A stretch of DNA of 45,334 nt, from NCBI GenBank assembly GCA_020722725.1, contig DYKG01000028.1:1-45334 (forward strand). Direction: 5' to 3'. The DNA comes from Candidatus Methylomirabilis sp. (GTDB lineage Bacteria; Muiribacteriota; Ozemobacteria; Ozemobacterales; Ozemobacteraceae). Below the pieces are notes generated by a model, which saw only the letters and a program-made list of their open reading frames with translations, had not been told where the DNA came from and searched no databases. Shown here one piece after another: positions 17,354 to 26,607 of the stretch; position 1 is the stretch's first letter, and each line of letters starts with the position of its first letter. Made by a program: the position numbers and the translations under genes.

Positions 17354-18982
17354 TCAGCTTTTTACCTCGGGCTGATTGGGCTTTTCTTCTGCAACCTGAG
17401 CCGACCTGATATTCTGGTTTTGTTCAAAGCGCTGCTGCAATGAAATAACCCTGGCGCCGCCGCTGTATTCGAGAATCTCATAAATATTCAACATTTCATC
17501 AAGACCGCGTATTTGAACATTTTCACGTCTAACCGATTTTACTCCCTTGGGAAGCTGGTTGAATGTGGTTTCATCGACCAGAATTCTTGTGGAGAACTGC
17601 TTGTTTAGAGCTTCTAACCTTGAAGCGAGGTTGACGGTGCTGCCCATAACAGTGAATTCCTGTCTTCTGCTGGAACCAATGTTGCCGGCCAGCACGATGC
17701 CGGTTGCAATACCGATTCTTATGTCAAAAGTCTGTAAGTTTCTTGCAGACCAGTCATTCCGCAGATTGAAAAGCTCCTGAAACATCGCGTTGGCAGCTTC
17801 AACCGCATTCCGCCCGGGATATGGCAGGTCGCTCATTACGCCGAATCTCGCCATGATCGCATCGCCGATGAATTTATCAATCTCACCATGGTGATCAAGA
17901 ATTATTTCAGTCATTCGTGAAAGATACTCGTTCATTAGTGAAACAACTTCTTTTGGCGAATACCTGGAGCTGAAACTGGTAAAGCCGGCGATATCACAAA
18001 ACAAAATTGCCGCTTCCTTGTTAACCCCTCCCAGGTCAATGCTGTCTGGTTTCTTCATCAACGTCTCGACCAGTTCAGCCGAGCTGTAACGCGAAAAGAT
18101 TTCTTTCAACTTTTTCTTTTCCGCAATTTCCTGCTCTGAAATTTTCTGAACCGAGGTCAGCTCTTCGCGTGTGGTAACGAAAATGTCGGCGTTGTTCAAT
18201 GCACCACCAATAAAAGTGGGCAAAGCCGAAAAAAATCTCAATTCGTTCTCGTCAAGATCGGTGTGCCCATCAGCAAAAGCTTCAATATGAATGACTCCGA
18301 AGGACTTTTTGTGAGAACAGATAGGTATCGCCACCAGCGTATTGGAAACCGGTTTTCGGTCGATCAACTGGCGAATTTCAATGTCATTCATCGCCATTGC
18401 CCGGTAGAGCGTCTGTTGCCGCTTGATAGACTGGGTAAGAATATGGGCGTGCCCCAGTGGGATAAAGAGTATTTTTTTTATCTCTTCTGAATAGCCCGAC
18501 CACCTGAATGGATAAAGCTCATTTTTGGCAGGATCAATAAGAAAAAGGATGTAGCGGTTGGCGCCGATATCTGTTTCGATCATCTCGATGATGGCTTTAA
18601 AAAGCTCGTCGGGGTTGAGAGTGTCAAGCAAATGTTTGACTTTGACAATAACCATCGAAAAACGCTGTCTAACCTGATCAAGTCGCTGATCCAGCAATGC
18701 CTGCTTTGCCATGTATTCGCTGCGAACCTTGCTTGCATAAGAATCTTCGATCTTTTTTCTTTTGGTTTGCTCGATTTTAAACTCTTCGCCAATCGCTTTT
18801 CTCGCCATGATAAATATTACTGTAAGAAGAGCTGTCACGAGAATCACAAGAATTGCCACAATTACCCATGGAATCGGCGAAGGGGGAATCACCAGGTTGA
18901 GTTTGTCTTCCTGAGCGAAAATTTCAGTTGCTGAAGCGAACATTAAAATCAGCAGAATGGCAATTTTCTGTGTTCGCTTCAT
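17354..18982 (-). CDS. GAF-class III adenylate/guanylate cyclase, membrane-bound
   Basis: A 542-residue protein with a signal-like segment (about 5-23), a membrane segment (about 37-60), a coiled linker, a GAF domain (about 115-262) and a class III nucleotide cyclase domain (about 318-505). Metal-binding aspartates are D330 (FCDIAGFT) and D374 (DKFIGDAIM); K370 fits the substrate-base lysine; N451 and R455 in STVNLASRLE match the transition-state residues. A usual acidic residue after GS/GD in that motif is Ser448, so base specificity cannot be assigned. The gene lies 17 bases after the last pseudopilin gene with weak AGAGG upstream, so it is probably co-transcribed and may couple envelope sensing to cAMP or cGMP. 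Confidence 0.92.
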   Translation of the reverse strand: MKRTQKIAILLILMFASATEIFAQEDKLNLVIPPSPIPWVIVAILVILVTALLTVIFIMARKAIGEEFKIEQTKRKKIEDSYASKVRSEYMAKQALLDQRLDQVRQRFSMVIVKVKHLLDTLNPDELFKAIIEMIETDIGANRYILFLIDPAKNELYPFRWSGYSEEIKKILFIPLGHAHILTQSIKRQQTLYRAMAMNDIEIRQLIDRKPVSNTLVAIPICSHKKSFGVIHIEAFADGHTDLDENELRFFSALPTFIGGALNNADIFVTTREELTSVQKISEQEIAEKKKLKEIFSRYSSAELVETLMKKPDSIDLGGVNKEAAILFCDIAGFTSFSSRYSPKEVVSLMNEYLSRMTEIILDHHGEIDKFIGDAIMARFGVMSDLPYPGRNAVEAANAMFQELFNLRNDWSARNLQTFDIRIGIATGIVLAGNIGSSRRQEFTVMGSTVNLASRLEALNKQFSTRILVDETTFNQLPKGVKSVRRENVQIRGLDEMLNIYEILEYSGGARVISLQQRFEQNQNIRSAQVAEEKPNQPEVKS

Positions 18983-18999
18983 GTTAAAAGGCAGACCTC

Positions 19000-19689
19000 T
19001 CAGTAACTCGGGCTCGAGTTAGTCTCTGAACCCACATTTGCTCTGAACTTGTGACTCTGAACAATTTTCAGGTTCTCGCCCATGTACCCTTTGGGAGGCT
19101 GCATGGTGATTGATATTTCAACCACAGTTCCGACAGCATCCGGATTCGGACCTGTAACAAATGTTTCATCAAAATCATGGGTTTTCATTACTGAGGTTGC
19201 TTTTATATCGACCTCTGTGACATCCTGGATTTTCGCGAGACTCTTCGATGAAGATTGCAGATCCAGGACTCTGGAGTTCTTTTTGAGAAAATAATTTTTA
19301 TGGACGACAGAATGACTCGGCTTTGGACTGAATTTAAAATCAATTTTTGAACAGTTCCATGCCATTATATTGCCGTTATATACTGAATTTGGCGTAGGGT
19401 GAAATTTTATCGGTTTGATTTTTACATTTACATCTGGGTTTTCTACGAATGGGTCGGCCAGGTTGAGTTCATTGGTGGCTTCTTCCAGATGTTTGCGCAT
19501 GAAAGACCAGAATATCTCCGATTCTGCAGTACGCTGCTGTTTCCACAGAGTGATTTTAAAGGAATCGTTGCTGCGGCTGTATAAATACATGAGAACGGTC
19601 ACAAATCCGCTGAAAACAAGAATGGTGATGACCAGTTCAACTATGGTAAAGCCTTTATTCCCTTTATCAGTGTACAATTGTGACCTCAA
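19000..19689 (-). CDS. Pseudopilin, GspJ/PilW-like
   Basis: A 229-residue type IV pilin-like protein. The leader KG is followed by FTIVELVITILVF with Glu at mature position 5, the site recognised by prepilin peptidase, and by one hydrophobic helix. The start is a TTG at 19689: GGAGG sits six bases upstream and no in-frame ATG lies before the pilin motif. It overlaps the upstream gene by 23 bases. Its size and place beside a GspK-like and a GspI-like gene suggest the GspJ position in a tip complex of a type II secretion or type IV pilus system. The soluble domain has no recognised fold signature. Confidence 0.88.
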   Translation of the reverse strand: MRSQLYTDKGNKGFTIVELVITILVFSGFVTVLMYLYSRSNDSFKITLWKQQRTAESEIFWSFMRKHLEEATNELNLADPFVENPDVNVKIKPIKFHPTPNSVYNGNIMAWNCSKIDFKFSPKPSHSVVHKNYFLKKNSRVLDLQSSSKSLAKIQDVTEVDIKATSVMKTHDFDETFVTGPNPDAVGTVVEISITMQPPKGYMGENLKIVQSHKFRANVGSETNSSPSY

Positions 19690-20212
19690 TCAGTTCCTCC
19701 AGAATTTTTTCTGAATTTCCGTATTTCCCTGAAGATCTTATCTGGATGTAATCTTTAACGTAGCCCTTGTTTTTTCGAGAAACCAGTTTGAATTCAACAA
19801 CTTTGAATGAATGACGATTGTTAGCGTCTATCTGATCAATAGAGTTCATTCTCTGATTGATTTTGTCGGCCGGTGAACCGGGAACGTCTGAGTCAAAATC
19901 TTTATTCCAGATGTCTACAAAAGCGTTAAGTTTGTTAATCAGAAGGGAGTTACTTGGATCGGCGCGCAGTTTTTTCTCAATTTCATGCAGCTTGTAAAAC
20001 TCAGAAGGCAATACGCGAAACTTATAGATCGCCAGCTGCATTGCCGCTTTTGCCGCCATCAAGGCCCTGGTCTGCTCAAACTGAACATTGTGACTGCCTT
20101 TGTGAAATCTGGTATTCATTACCAGAATCGTAACCAGGCCCAGAACAGCAACGCAAAACACCAGAACCACCGCGATGGCAATACCTCTTTTTTGCGCGAT
20201 AATTTTATTCAT
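19667..20212 (-). CDS. Minor pseudopilin, GspK/PilX-like
   Basis: A 181-residue protein with leader MNKIIAQKRG followed by the hydrophobic IAIAVVLVFCVAVLGLV. Mature position 5 is Val rather than Glu; absence of Glu5 is the known hallmark of GspK-type tip pseudopilins. It overlaps the upstream gene by four bases (ATGA) and the downstream one by 23, so translation is coupled. At 181 residues it is shorter than usual GspK proteins (about 300), so PilX-like may be the better description. Confidence 0.82.
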   Translation of the reverse strand: MNKIIAQKRGIAIAVVLVFCVAVLGLVTILVMNTRFHKGSHNVQFEQTRALMAAKAAMQLAIYKFRVLPSEFYKLHEIEKKLRADPSNSLLINKLNAFVDIWNKDFDSDVPGSPADKINQRMNSIDQIDANNRHSFKVVEFKLVSRKNKGYVKDYIQIRSSGKYGNSEKILEELIEVTIVH

Positions 20213-20778
20213 CGGCTCATATCCGCTCTAAAAGACATAAGCTCCACATCTTTTGGTCCGCCATAATTAACCTTCAGCCTGATCATTATCAGGTCGTCAC
20301 TGCAGGAATAGGTTGCAATCGCAGCGAGATCGTGAGACGGAGGCACTGGTGGGGGGTCTATGGGATATTTCAATTCCATTGCGTTTGGATGCGGGGTCAG
20401 AATGTCTTGGGCGATGAATACTTTTTCCACTTCGGCGGTGATGTTGTAAGTAACATTGCCGATTTTTACCGGCCCTGAATTACCGGTACTGCCGGCGAAG
20501 TTGAGACTGCCGGTAAGAACGCCTTCCGGGGTCCGAAAATCCAGAGGGAGACTGAAACTGGCTCCGGTCACCAGTTCAGAATATTGATGCGACATTAGTT
20601 TATTCATTGTTGCTTCGCTGATCTTCAGGGCAGTTTCCTGTTCAAGCTGGCGCGAGGCTGTTCCATAAAATTTGGAAAAAGAACCGATCACCGGCAGTAC
20701 CGCCAGTGCCAGGATAACAATTGCCATCATAATTTCGACCAGAGTTACACCTGATCTTTTTGAGCGGTCTAGCCTCAT
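20209..20778 (-). CDS. Pseudopilin, GspI/PilV-like
   Basis: A 189-residue prepilin: leader MRLDRSKRSG, then VTLVEIMMAIVIL with Glu5, and a Pro in the helix (LAVLPVIGSFSKFYG). The start at 20778 gives a normal short leader; an upstream ATG at 20817 would add 13 residues and neither has a clear ribosome site. Soluble part is beta-rich with a proline-rich stretch (PIDPPPVPPSH, about 160-170). First gene of the pseudopilin trio and preceded by a likely promoter, so the trio plus the cyclase may form its own transcript. Confidence 0.85.
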   Translation of the reverse strand: MRLDRSKRSGVTLVEIMMAIVILALAVLPVIGSFSKFYGTASRQLEQETALKISEATMNKLMSHQYSELVTGASFSLPLDFRTPEGVLTGSLNFAGSTGNSGPVKIGNVTYNITAEVEKVFIAQDILTPHPNAMELKYPIDPPPVPPSHDLAAIATYSCSDDLIMIRLKVNYGGPKDVELMSFRADMSR

Positions 20779-20839
20779 TTCACTGACATCGACTTTCAAA
20801 ATTATCGCACAGGTCATTCTAATTTTAACATAAAATATG

Positions 20840-20867
20840 ACTATGTACGTAATCAGCCGGTTGTCAA
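20840..20867 (-). promoter_or_regulatory. Putative promoter of the pseudopilin-cyclase operon
   Basis: On the minus strand a consensus TTGACA (20862-20867) is followed after 16 bases by CATAGT (20840-20845), four of six matches to a -10 box. It sits in the 98-bp gap between the exported-protein gene and the pseudopilin genes. Confidence 0.4.
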
Positions 20868-20915
20868 CGAAAAATGCACAGGCTGCTTCTGCATTGGGGC
20901 GAAATTATTATTGCA

Positions 20916-23051
20916 TCAGTCGTGTTTTTCGTGTTGGCGCTCAAGAATTCGAATATTGGGGTTTTCGTTGGAAACTCTGATGAAAAGCTTAATTTTTCTG
21001 GTTAATCCAGCAAAATCGGTAGCGCATACTTCAATGAATGGAAATTTTCGGTCATGATAAAAGGAAACATTGCCACTGCCGCCCGGGGGGGTGGGTTCTC
21101 TGAAGACGACCCGCATTTCACTGGAAACTGCCCGCGTTTTGTCGATGACCATTTTTTGCGATACCGGGGGCAGCTGGTTGGGAATGCTAAGGTTGATTTC
21201 TCCACCGTTTATCCCGGTAGGCAGGGCCAGAATGGTGGTCAGCAGCTTACCGCTTTCGTCTTTGGTTGCCCACTTGACATTGTCGTCAGTCCAGACGCTG
21301 ACCAGGTATTCCACGTCTTCCTGAAGCGGGCTTTCTAGAACTGCGGTAACTTCGCCCCCAATGCCGTTGCGCTTGCCAAAGGTATCGAGGTTGCCGATAA
21401 TTGGTGCCCCGTTGATATCAGTGTCTGATTCTTTATAATCTTCGAGCCTGAAGCATTTCCTGATGAAATCCATGTCATCTTCATTTGCCGGAAATTTAAT
21501 TCGATTCAACAGTCCTGCTTCTTCCGGTTCCATGACTGGAGATGGCAGGATCTCAAGGACTTTGAAAAACAGTGAAGCGGTTTTATCGACCAGATCATTG
21601 GTAAATACCGCCCCTGCTCCTCCTACGAAATCTTCATAATCTTTGGCATTGGCATCTGCCACTCCACTGTCTTTTTTATATTCCGAAGAAGTGAAAATTG
21701 GAAGTTCGAGTGGCTGAATAACCGGCGGAAACATGGTAGATTTGCCGTCTTTAACCGAAGTGAATTTGATGACAATATTTGGCAGATCGTTGTCGACGAT
21801 GTTCAGCAGACCTGTTCCCCGTTTTTGATCGGGGTCGATCAATTTCGGATCTACTGAGAGGAGGCTGTCACCAAGTGGAAGGGTAAGTGGCCAGCCAAGA
21901 GCCGTAAGCGGTTCTCGGCCAAGATTAGCAAAGCCAGTCGGTGGTTTTTTCAGGCCATAGCAGCATTCGGGCTTGTCTTCGATGATGTGCGGGTCACCGG
22001 GGTTGAGCAGACCGTTTTTGTCCCAGGCGAAAATGCTGTATTGCATATAACCATGGCAGGAATTGGGCATGATTATGTATTGAGCGTCGGCATCCTTTTC
22101 AACTTCTCTAAATGGCTCCTCTTTTACCCATTCTGAATTGTTCATCCAGTCGGGGTCAGGATATGCGTCGATTTTGCCAAGACACAGGCAGGTGCCTACT
22201 TTTTTTGAATCGTTATCGACAATTTTTAGTCCCTCAATCTTATGCCAATCGCCGGTTTTTGCAGGTTTGTCCTTGCCAAGTTCAGGAAAATCGTCACCAA
22301 CGCAGCCAATAATTCTTGGCGGAGTGCGGTCGCGAAAGGTCATGGAAAAAGTGATTCCACTTGATTTGTGTTCTATTGCACCGCCTGAGGTTATGGCTCC
22401 CATGATTTGGCTGGCAAGATTGGTGAAAACGTTGTTGGTCGGCTGATGATGCTCTTCTGGCTGGATTACAGGAAAAGGAGAAAAACGTGATTTTTTTTTC
22501 TTGATGCAGGGCGGATAATCGCACAAAGCACGATTAACATCGCAAGATTTTGCGTCAGGGTCAAAATCCAGCGGCGGAATTTTGGGCCAGTCACCCTTTA
22601 GGCAAAGGAAATATTCTTTCTTGTGGGGCTTGTTTCCGGGATCATAATCAATGGGAAAGTCGCTCAGGACCTTTACCTTCCAGACTCCCTCGTCCATGTA
22701 ACCAGCCTCGGCATATAAATTACGTTTGAGAAAGACTCCGAAACCATGATCAAACAAAACACGGCCATCAGTTGAACTGATTTTGCTAAGCAGCGCTTTT
22801 CCGGTTTCATCTTTCACTGGTATGTTAAAGGCGTTTATGTCATAACGGGATATGGCAAGTTCTGAACCTGTCAATCTTGGACCAATGTTGGTTATTTTAT
22901 CAACGTCTTCGTAAGACTCGACCGGGTTGCCGAAATCACTGGTAAACCCGCACTCGCTGATTATTCGCAATGACAAAGGATCAGCATCAGCATTGCCGAC
23001 CAGAATCAGAAAAAAGCTCAGAACAACGAAAAATAACCTGATGATCTTCAT
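20916..23051 (-). CDS. Large exported protein of unknown function
   Basis: A 711-residue protein with a signal peptide ending near NADA. The ATG at 23051 follows AGGAGAAAATTC and overlaps the upstream TGA (TCATGA), so translation is coupled to the TPR protein. It has clusters of cysteines (around residues 165-185 and 240-370 in motifs such as CDVNRALCDYPPC and GTCLCLG) suggesting disulfides, and a C-terminal region with Ig-like character (KFPFIEVCATDFAGLTRKIK). I recognise no domain family. Position between a TPR membrane protein and pseudopilins suggests a role in the same envelope machinery, perhaps as a secreted or pilus-associated component. Confidence 0.75.
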   Translation of the reverse strand: MKIIRLFFVVLSFFLILVGNADADPLSLRIISECGFTSDFGNPVESYEDVDKITNIGPRLTGSELAISRYDINAFNIPVKDETGKALLSKISSTDGRVLFDHGFGVFLKRNLYAEAGYMDEGVWKVKVLSDFPIDYDPGNKPHKKEYFLCLKGDWPKIPPLDFDPDAKSCDVNRALCDYPPCIKKKKSRFSPFPVIQPEEHHQPTNNVFTNLASQIMGAITSGGAIEHKSSGITFSMTFRDRTPPRIIGCVGDDFPELGKDKPAKTGDWHKIEGLKIVDNDSKKVGTCLCLGKIDAYPDPDWMNNSEWVKEEPFREVEKDADAQYIIMPNSCHGYMQYSIFAWDKNGLLNPGDPHIIEDKPECCYGLKKPPTGFANLGREPLTALGWPLTLPLGDSLLSVDPKLIDPDQKRGTGLLNIVDNDLPNIVIKFTSVKDGKSTMFPPVIQPLELPIFTSSEYKKDSGVADANAKDYEDFVGGAGAVFTNDLVDKTASLFFKVLEILPSPVMEPEEAGLLNRIKFPANEDDMDFIRKCFRLEDYKESDTDINGAPIIGNLDTFGKRNGIGGEVTAVLESPLQEDVEYLVSVWTDDNVKWATKDESGKLLTTILALPTGINGGEINLSIPNQLPPVSQKMVIDKTRAVSSEMRVVFREPTPPGGSGNVSFYHDRKFPFIEVCATDFAGLTRKIKLFIRVSNENPNIRILERQHEKHD

Positions 23052-24562
23052 GAATTTTCTCCTACCTGGGCGGCTACCAAATGCCACGCCATTCCCTCAT
23101 AAGTTTCCAGATCCTGTACTTTACTATAGCCCGAAAGAATTTCCCGTTCAATCCTTTTCATGAATTTTGGATGCCAGCCCCGCGTATTTTTGGCCATTGA
23201 AGCAACTATTGAAGCATCGAAATCATGCTCAGAGTTTTCCTGGCCGAGTAATTTTCTGGTAAGTCCGAAGAAATAATAAGCCCGCCCGGCGATATAACCG
23301 TTCGAGAAACTGTAAGCAAGAAAACGTTGTGCACCTTCAATCTGGCCGACCCGAAACAGGCAGATGCCCGCATAATAGTTCAACCACGGGGTGTTCAGGC
23401 TGCGGGCAACTTCAATCAATAAAGGCAGATATTTTTCCGGGCCTGAGATCAGCATTGACAACAACAACTGGGTGCCCAGGTTGAACTTGCCTGGTGGAAA
23501 ACGGGTTACCAGATGATCGAACCGGCAGTAGGCAATATAAATAATGACGGGTATGACCAGCATGACAACCATCAGAACAATGTATTCAAAAACATAAAAT
23601 CTGAACATGCTGTGGTATTGAAAACTCAGGGTCTGGTAATTTTCACCGGTTTGGCTGTCTTTGGCAAACCCCATTGCCAGATCATAACGGTTCATGTCGT
23701 AATATAGTTCAGAAAAATAAGGGAAAAGAACCTTTCTCTGATCAGGGTAAATCGCAAAATAAGCCCAGAAATCGCGCTTTGCCTCCTGATGCTGATTAAG
23801 TTTCAAATGGGCCTTGGCTCGCAGCAGCAGAAATTCATGCCGGTCTGGTAATTCCTGGATCAACCGGTTGAGTGAATCGATGGAATCACGCATTTTCCCT
23901 TGCTGAAAAGCGGTTTCTGCTGAATCGATGAACTCTTGAATGCGATTAACGTGAAGAATCTTGTCTTTAAGCTCCAATGCAATTTTATTACCGGGTTCTC
24001 GTTTAAGAACCTGTTCAACCAGTTCAAGAGCTTTAACCCGGTCACCATTGTCGTAGAAACCCCGTGCGCGGTTCAGCAGCGAAATCGCTGAATAAAGGTC
24101 AATGTCGTGGGAACGCCCGCTGCTGGGATCTACAACTATACCCTTGTTAAGGTATTCATCAATCTGTTCGTTTATCTTTCTGACTTCAGCCAGTTTTTCT
24201 TTGCCAAAGCCATTGTCTGGAGATAAAACAAGCAGCTGCTTGAGGATTTTTTCGGCTTCCGGAACATTTTTGGCGTTAAGAAAAAATTCTGCCTGGCGCT
24301 GAAGTTCATCGGTTTTCTTTTTTATCGCCGTTTCAATTTCCTGGCCAGCCTGTTGAATATCAGCACTTTCAGGCTCGATTTTCCGGGCTCTGAGGTAGTA
24401 ATCTCTTGCTTCGATGAGGCTTCCCCGGCTGAAAAATACCCGGGCTTTGCGTAAATACTCATTTGCCTGCGATGAAATGGACGCATATCCTGACCAGCTG
24501 CTGACCACAAACATGACCAGGAAAAATATCCTCACTGCGTTTCTGTACTTGGTGACAACCAT
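23048..24562 (-). CDS. TPR-repeat membrane protein
   Basis: A 504-residue protein from the ATG at 24562 (an upstream GTG at 24622 would add 20 residues without a signal character). It has an N-terminal signal (VRIFFLVMFVVSSWSGYA), at least four TPR-like helix pairs (about 30-300; for example ANEYLRKARVFFSRGSLIEA), a central membrane segment (about 330-355; FEYIVLMVVMLVIPVIIYIA), then more helical repeats with LNYYAGICLFRVGQIEGAQR. No ribosome site is visible; TACAAT on the same strand (24569-24574) would give a nearly leaderless mRNA. Probably a scaffold for the exported and pseudopilin proteins encoded downstream. Confidence 0.85.
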   Translation of the reverse strand: MVVTKYRNAVRIFFLVMFVVSSWSGYASISSQANEYLRKARVFFSRGSLIEARDYYLRARKIEPESADIQQAGQEIETAIKKKTDELQRQAEFFLNAKNVPEAEKILKQLLVLSPDNGFGKEKLAEVRKINEQIDEYLNKGIVVDPSSGRSHDIDLYSAISLLNRARGFYDNGDRVKALELVEQVLKREPGNKIALELKDKILHVNRIQEFIDSAETAFQQGKMRDSIDSLNRLIQELPDRHEFLLLRAKAHLKLNQHQEAKRDFWAYFAIYPDQRKVLFPYFSELYYDMNRYDLAMGFAKDSQTGENYQTLSFQYHSMFRFYVFEYIVLMVVMLVIPVIIYIAYCRFDHLVTRFPPGKFNLGTQLLLSMLISGPEKYLPLLIEVARSLNTPWLNYYAGICLFRVGQIEGAQRFLAYSFSNGYIAGRAYYFFGLTRKLLGQENSEHDFDASIVASMAKNTRGWHPKFMKRIEREILSGYSKVQDLETYEGMAWHLVAAQVGENS

Positions 24563-24731
24563 ATTCTTATTGTAGCACAGCGGAAAAAAAGATGTACCAA
24601 GACGGCAAAAAACACCTGGCACACAAAATGATCGTTAAAAAATCAATGATTCTTTGCGTGCCATTTCAAACTTAAACATTTCCCGGGTATTTGCGGCTTT
24701 GCATACAATTTCTGCGTTTGTCCGGCCTTTT

Positions 24732-24760
24732 TTGACTTTTGCGGTCAGCTTTGCTAGACT
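24732..24760 (+). promoter_or_regulatory. Sigma-70 promoter of fba
   Basis: TTGACT (24732-24737) and TAGACT (24755-24760) are exactly 17 bases apart, 55 bases before the fba ATG. Best promoter match in the window. Confidence 0.65.
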
Positions 24761-24814
24761 TGCTCACGTAAGTGCGGTGCGTTTTGGCACCAAAATAATC
24801 GCAGGAGGGTATTA

Positions 24815-25756
24815 ATGCCACTCGTTACTTCGAAAGAACTTTTTGAAAAAGCCTACAAAGGCGGCTATGCTATTGGCGCCTTCAATGTTAACAACATGGA
24901 AATCGTTCAGGGTATTTTTGAAGCCGCGATCGAAGAAAAAGCGCCGCTGATTATTCAGGTCTCGGCCGGGGCAAGAAAATATGCCCGTCACGAATACCTG
25001 GTTCACCTGATTCAGGCATCGATGGAAATGGCAGAAGCTTCTGGCGTTTCTATTCCGGTAGTTTTGCATCTCGACCATGGCGATGACTTTGATATCTGCA
25101 AAAAATGCATTGATGGAGGATTCACTTCAGTAATGATTGATGCTTCAAAACATCCGTTTGAAGAAAACATCAGAATTACAAAAGAAGTTGTTAAATACGC
25201 CCATTCAAAAGGAATTACCGTTGAAGCCGAACTTGGAAAACTGGCTGGTGTGGAAGATGATGTCAAGGTTAGTGCAAAAGACGCAACCTACACCGACCCG
25301 AATGAAGCAAAAGAATTTGTTGCCCGCTCTGGTTGCGATTCTCTCGCTATAGCCATCGGAACCAGCCATGGTGCATATAAATTCAAGGGCGAACCCAGAC
25401 TGGCTTTTGATCGTCTGGCAGAAATTCAGGCAAAGCTGCCAAATTTCCCGCTGGTTCTGCATGGCGCAAGCTCGGTGCCGGAAGACCTGGTAGAGGTGTG
25501 CAATAAATACGGTGCCAGGATTCCCGGATCTCGCGGCGTTCCCGAAGACATGATTGCCCAGGCATCAAAAACCGGTGTTTGCAAAATTAACGTGGATACC
25601 GATCTAAGACTGGCTTTAACCGGTCAGATCCGCAAGGTTTTCCACGAAAACCCTGAAGAATTTGACCCAAGAAAGTATCTTGGCCCGGCTCGCACTGCTA
25701 TCAAAGAAGTTGTTAAACGCAAAATGCGCATTATGGGCTGCTCAGGCAAAGCCTGA
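24815..25756 (+). CDS. fba: Class II fructose-1,6-bisphosphate aldolase
   Basis: This 313-residue cytoplasmic enzyme cleaves fructose 1,6-bisphosphate to glyceraldehyde 3-phosphate and dihydroxyacetone phosphate in glycolysis, and works in reverse in gluconeogenesis. Zinc and catalytic residues are visible: D87 and H88 in HLDHGDDF, E139 in VEAELGK, H185 in GTSHGAYK and H216 in LHGASSVP; NVDTDLR binds the substrate phosphate. The insertion AGARKYARHEY and GSRGVPED fit class IIB (FbaA/GatY superfamily); tagatose-bisphosphate aldolase is the main alternative. GGAGGG lies six bases before the ATG. It has its own promoter and terminator and is thus a single-gene unit. Confidence 0.95.
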   Translation: MPLVTSKELFEKAYKGGYAIGAFNVNNMEIVQGIFEAAIEEKAPLIIQVSAGARKYARHEYLVHLIQASMEMAEASGVSIPVVLHLDHGDDFDICKKCIDGGFTSVMIDASKHPFEENIRITKEVVKYAHSKGITVEAELGKLAGVEDDVKVSAKDATYTDPNEAKEFVARSGCDSLAIAIGTSHGAYKFKGEPRLAFDRLAEIQAKLPNFPLVLHGASSVPEDLVEVCNKYGARIPGSRGVPEDMIAQASKTGVCKINVDTDLRLALTGQIRKVFHENPEEFDPRKYLGPARTAIKEVVKRKMRIMGCSGKA

Positions 25757-25780
25757 TCAGATTTTGATAATCTGTCAATC

Positions 25781-25815
25781 AGCCGCAGAGCGTTTTTATG
25801 CTCTGCGGCTTTTTA
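25781..25815 (+). terminator. Rho-independent terminator after fba
   Basis: An 11-bp perfect stem (AGCCGCAGAGC at 25781-25791 pairs with 25800-25810) with an 8-base loop is followed by a T run. It lies 24 bases after the fba stop codon; a smaller 6-bp hairpin (25758-25774) precedes it. Confidence 0.92.
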
Positions 25816-25837
25816 AAATTTATCGGTGAGAATGGTC

Positions 25838-26365
25838 ATGATAAAAATTTTTGCTCTTCCGCTAATAATTTTCAGTCTGGTATTTCTGAGTTTTACTCTT
25901 GTAGGATGCGGAGGAGGCGGAGGGTCTTCAACAGCAGGGGTATCTCCGGCGGAAATCGAGGTCCAGGCAGTTCTGGATAGTGTGGTGGCTTCTGTGAAAG
26001 CCCAAAATGCTGATTCTGTCATGAATAATTTTGATACGAACCTGAAGTATTATCCGGTTTCGCCCGCTGTTGTTGGTGGTTACGAAGACTATAACCAGTT
26101 CCGCAATCGTTTGAATGACTTTTTTACCGGGGCTCAGGTTACCGACTGCAGTATAACTTCCGTGGGAATCGACGCAGGTATGGAATCGGTGGCGATGGCC
26201 AGAGGTGTTTTGAGTTGCACCTACAATGCAGCTGGAACGGTCAAAACCCTGCAGGAACAGATTGAAATGAAGCTTGAGCGGGTGTCAAAATGGGGCATAT
26301 CTGAGATTTATGCTTATGATCAATCGGTTGGCCAGACAGGAATGAATTTCCCGCCCAAGCTCTGA
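25838..26365 (+). CDS. Small lipoprotein, NTF2/SnoaL-like layout
   Basis: A 175-residue lipoprotein with lipobox LVGC followed by a Gly run and a Ser/Thr linker. The start at 25838 has GGTGAG seven bases upstream; GTG 25826 and ATG 25832 are in frame too. The remaining region (about 45-170) begins with a helix (EIEVQAVLDSVVASVKAQNADSV-like) and then alternating strands, the layout of NTF2/SnoaL-like folds that measure or bind small ligands; this is a shape match only. It starts 23 bases after the fba terminator and leads the run of genes to 30607. Confidence 0.8.
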   Translation: MIKIFALPLIIFSLVFLSFTLVGCGGGGGSSTAGVSPAEIEVQAVLDSVVASVKAQNADSVMNNFDTNLKYYPVSPAVVGGYEDYNQFRNRLNDFFTGAQVTDCSITSVGIDAGMESVAMARGVLSCTYNAAGTVKTLQEQIEMKLERVSKWGISEIYAYDQSVGQTGMNFPPKL

Positions 26366-26385
26366 AACTGAAAGGTTTGGTGGAA

Positions 26386-26607
26386 ATGTACACCGAAATT
26401 CGTATGATCACCGAAGGGCGCTATCCCTGCCTTGAGATGAATGTCTCATTGCTGGCCTGGAATGAATGGATGCAGGACTCTCTGGCTAAAACAGCGGTCC
26501 GCGACAGGGTTATTGAAGAAGAAGGGAAAATACCTGTTTTCGCAAGTAAGGCCTTGGGTATATCATCAAAAGGTTTGAACCGAATAATTGTCGAGGTAAC
26601 CGCATGA
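26386..26607 (+). CDS. Small conserved-looking hypothetical protein
   Basis: A 73-residue protein with no signal or membrane segment, ending in alternating strands (GLNRIIVEVTA). Start codons TTG 26377, GTG 26380 and ATG 26386 are all possible; I prefer the ATG, with AAAGG about ten bases upstream. Its TGA overlaps the ATG of the YbjN-like gene by four bases, so the two are translationally coupled. No family recognised. Confidence 0.65.
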   Translation: MYTEIRMITEGRYPCLEMNVSLLAWNEWMQDSLAKTAVRDRVIEEEGKIPVFASKALGISSKGLNRIIVEVTA

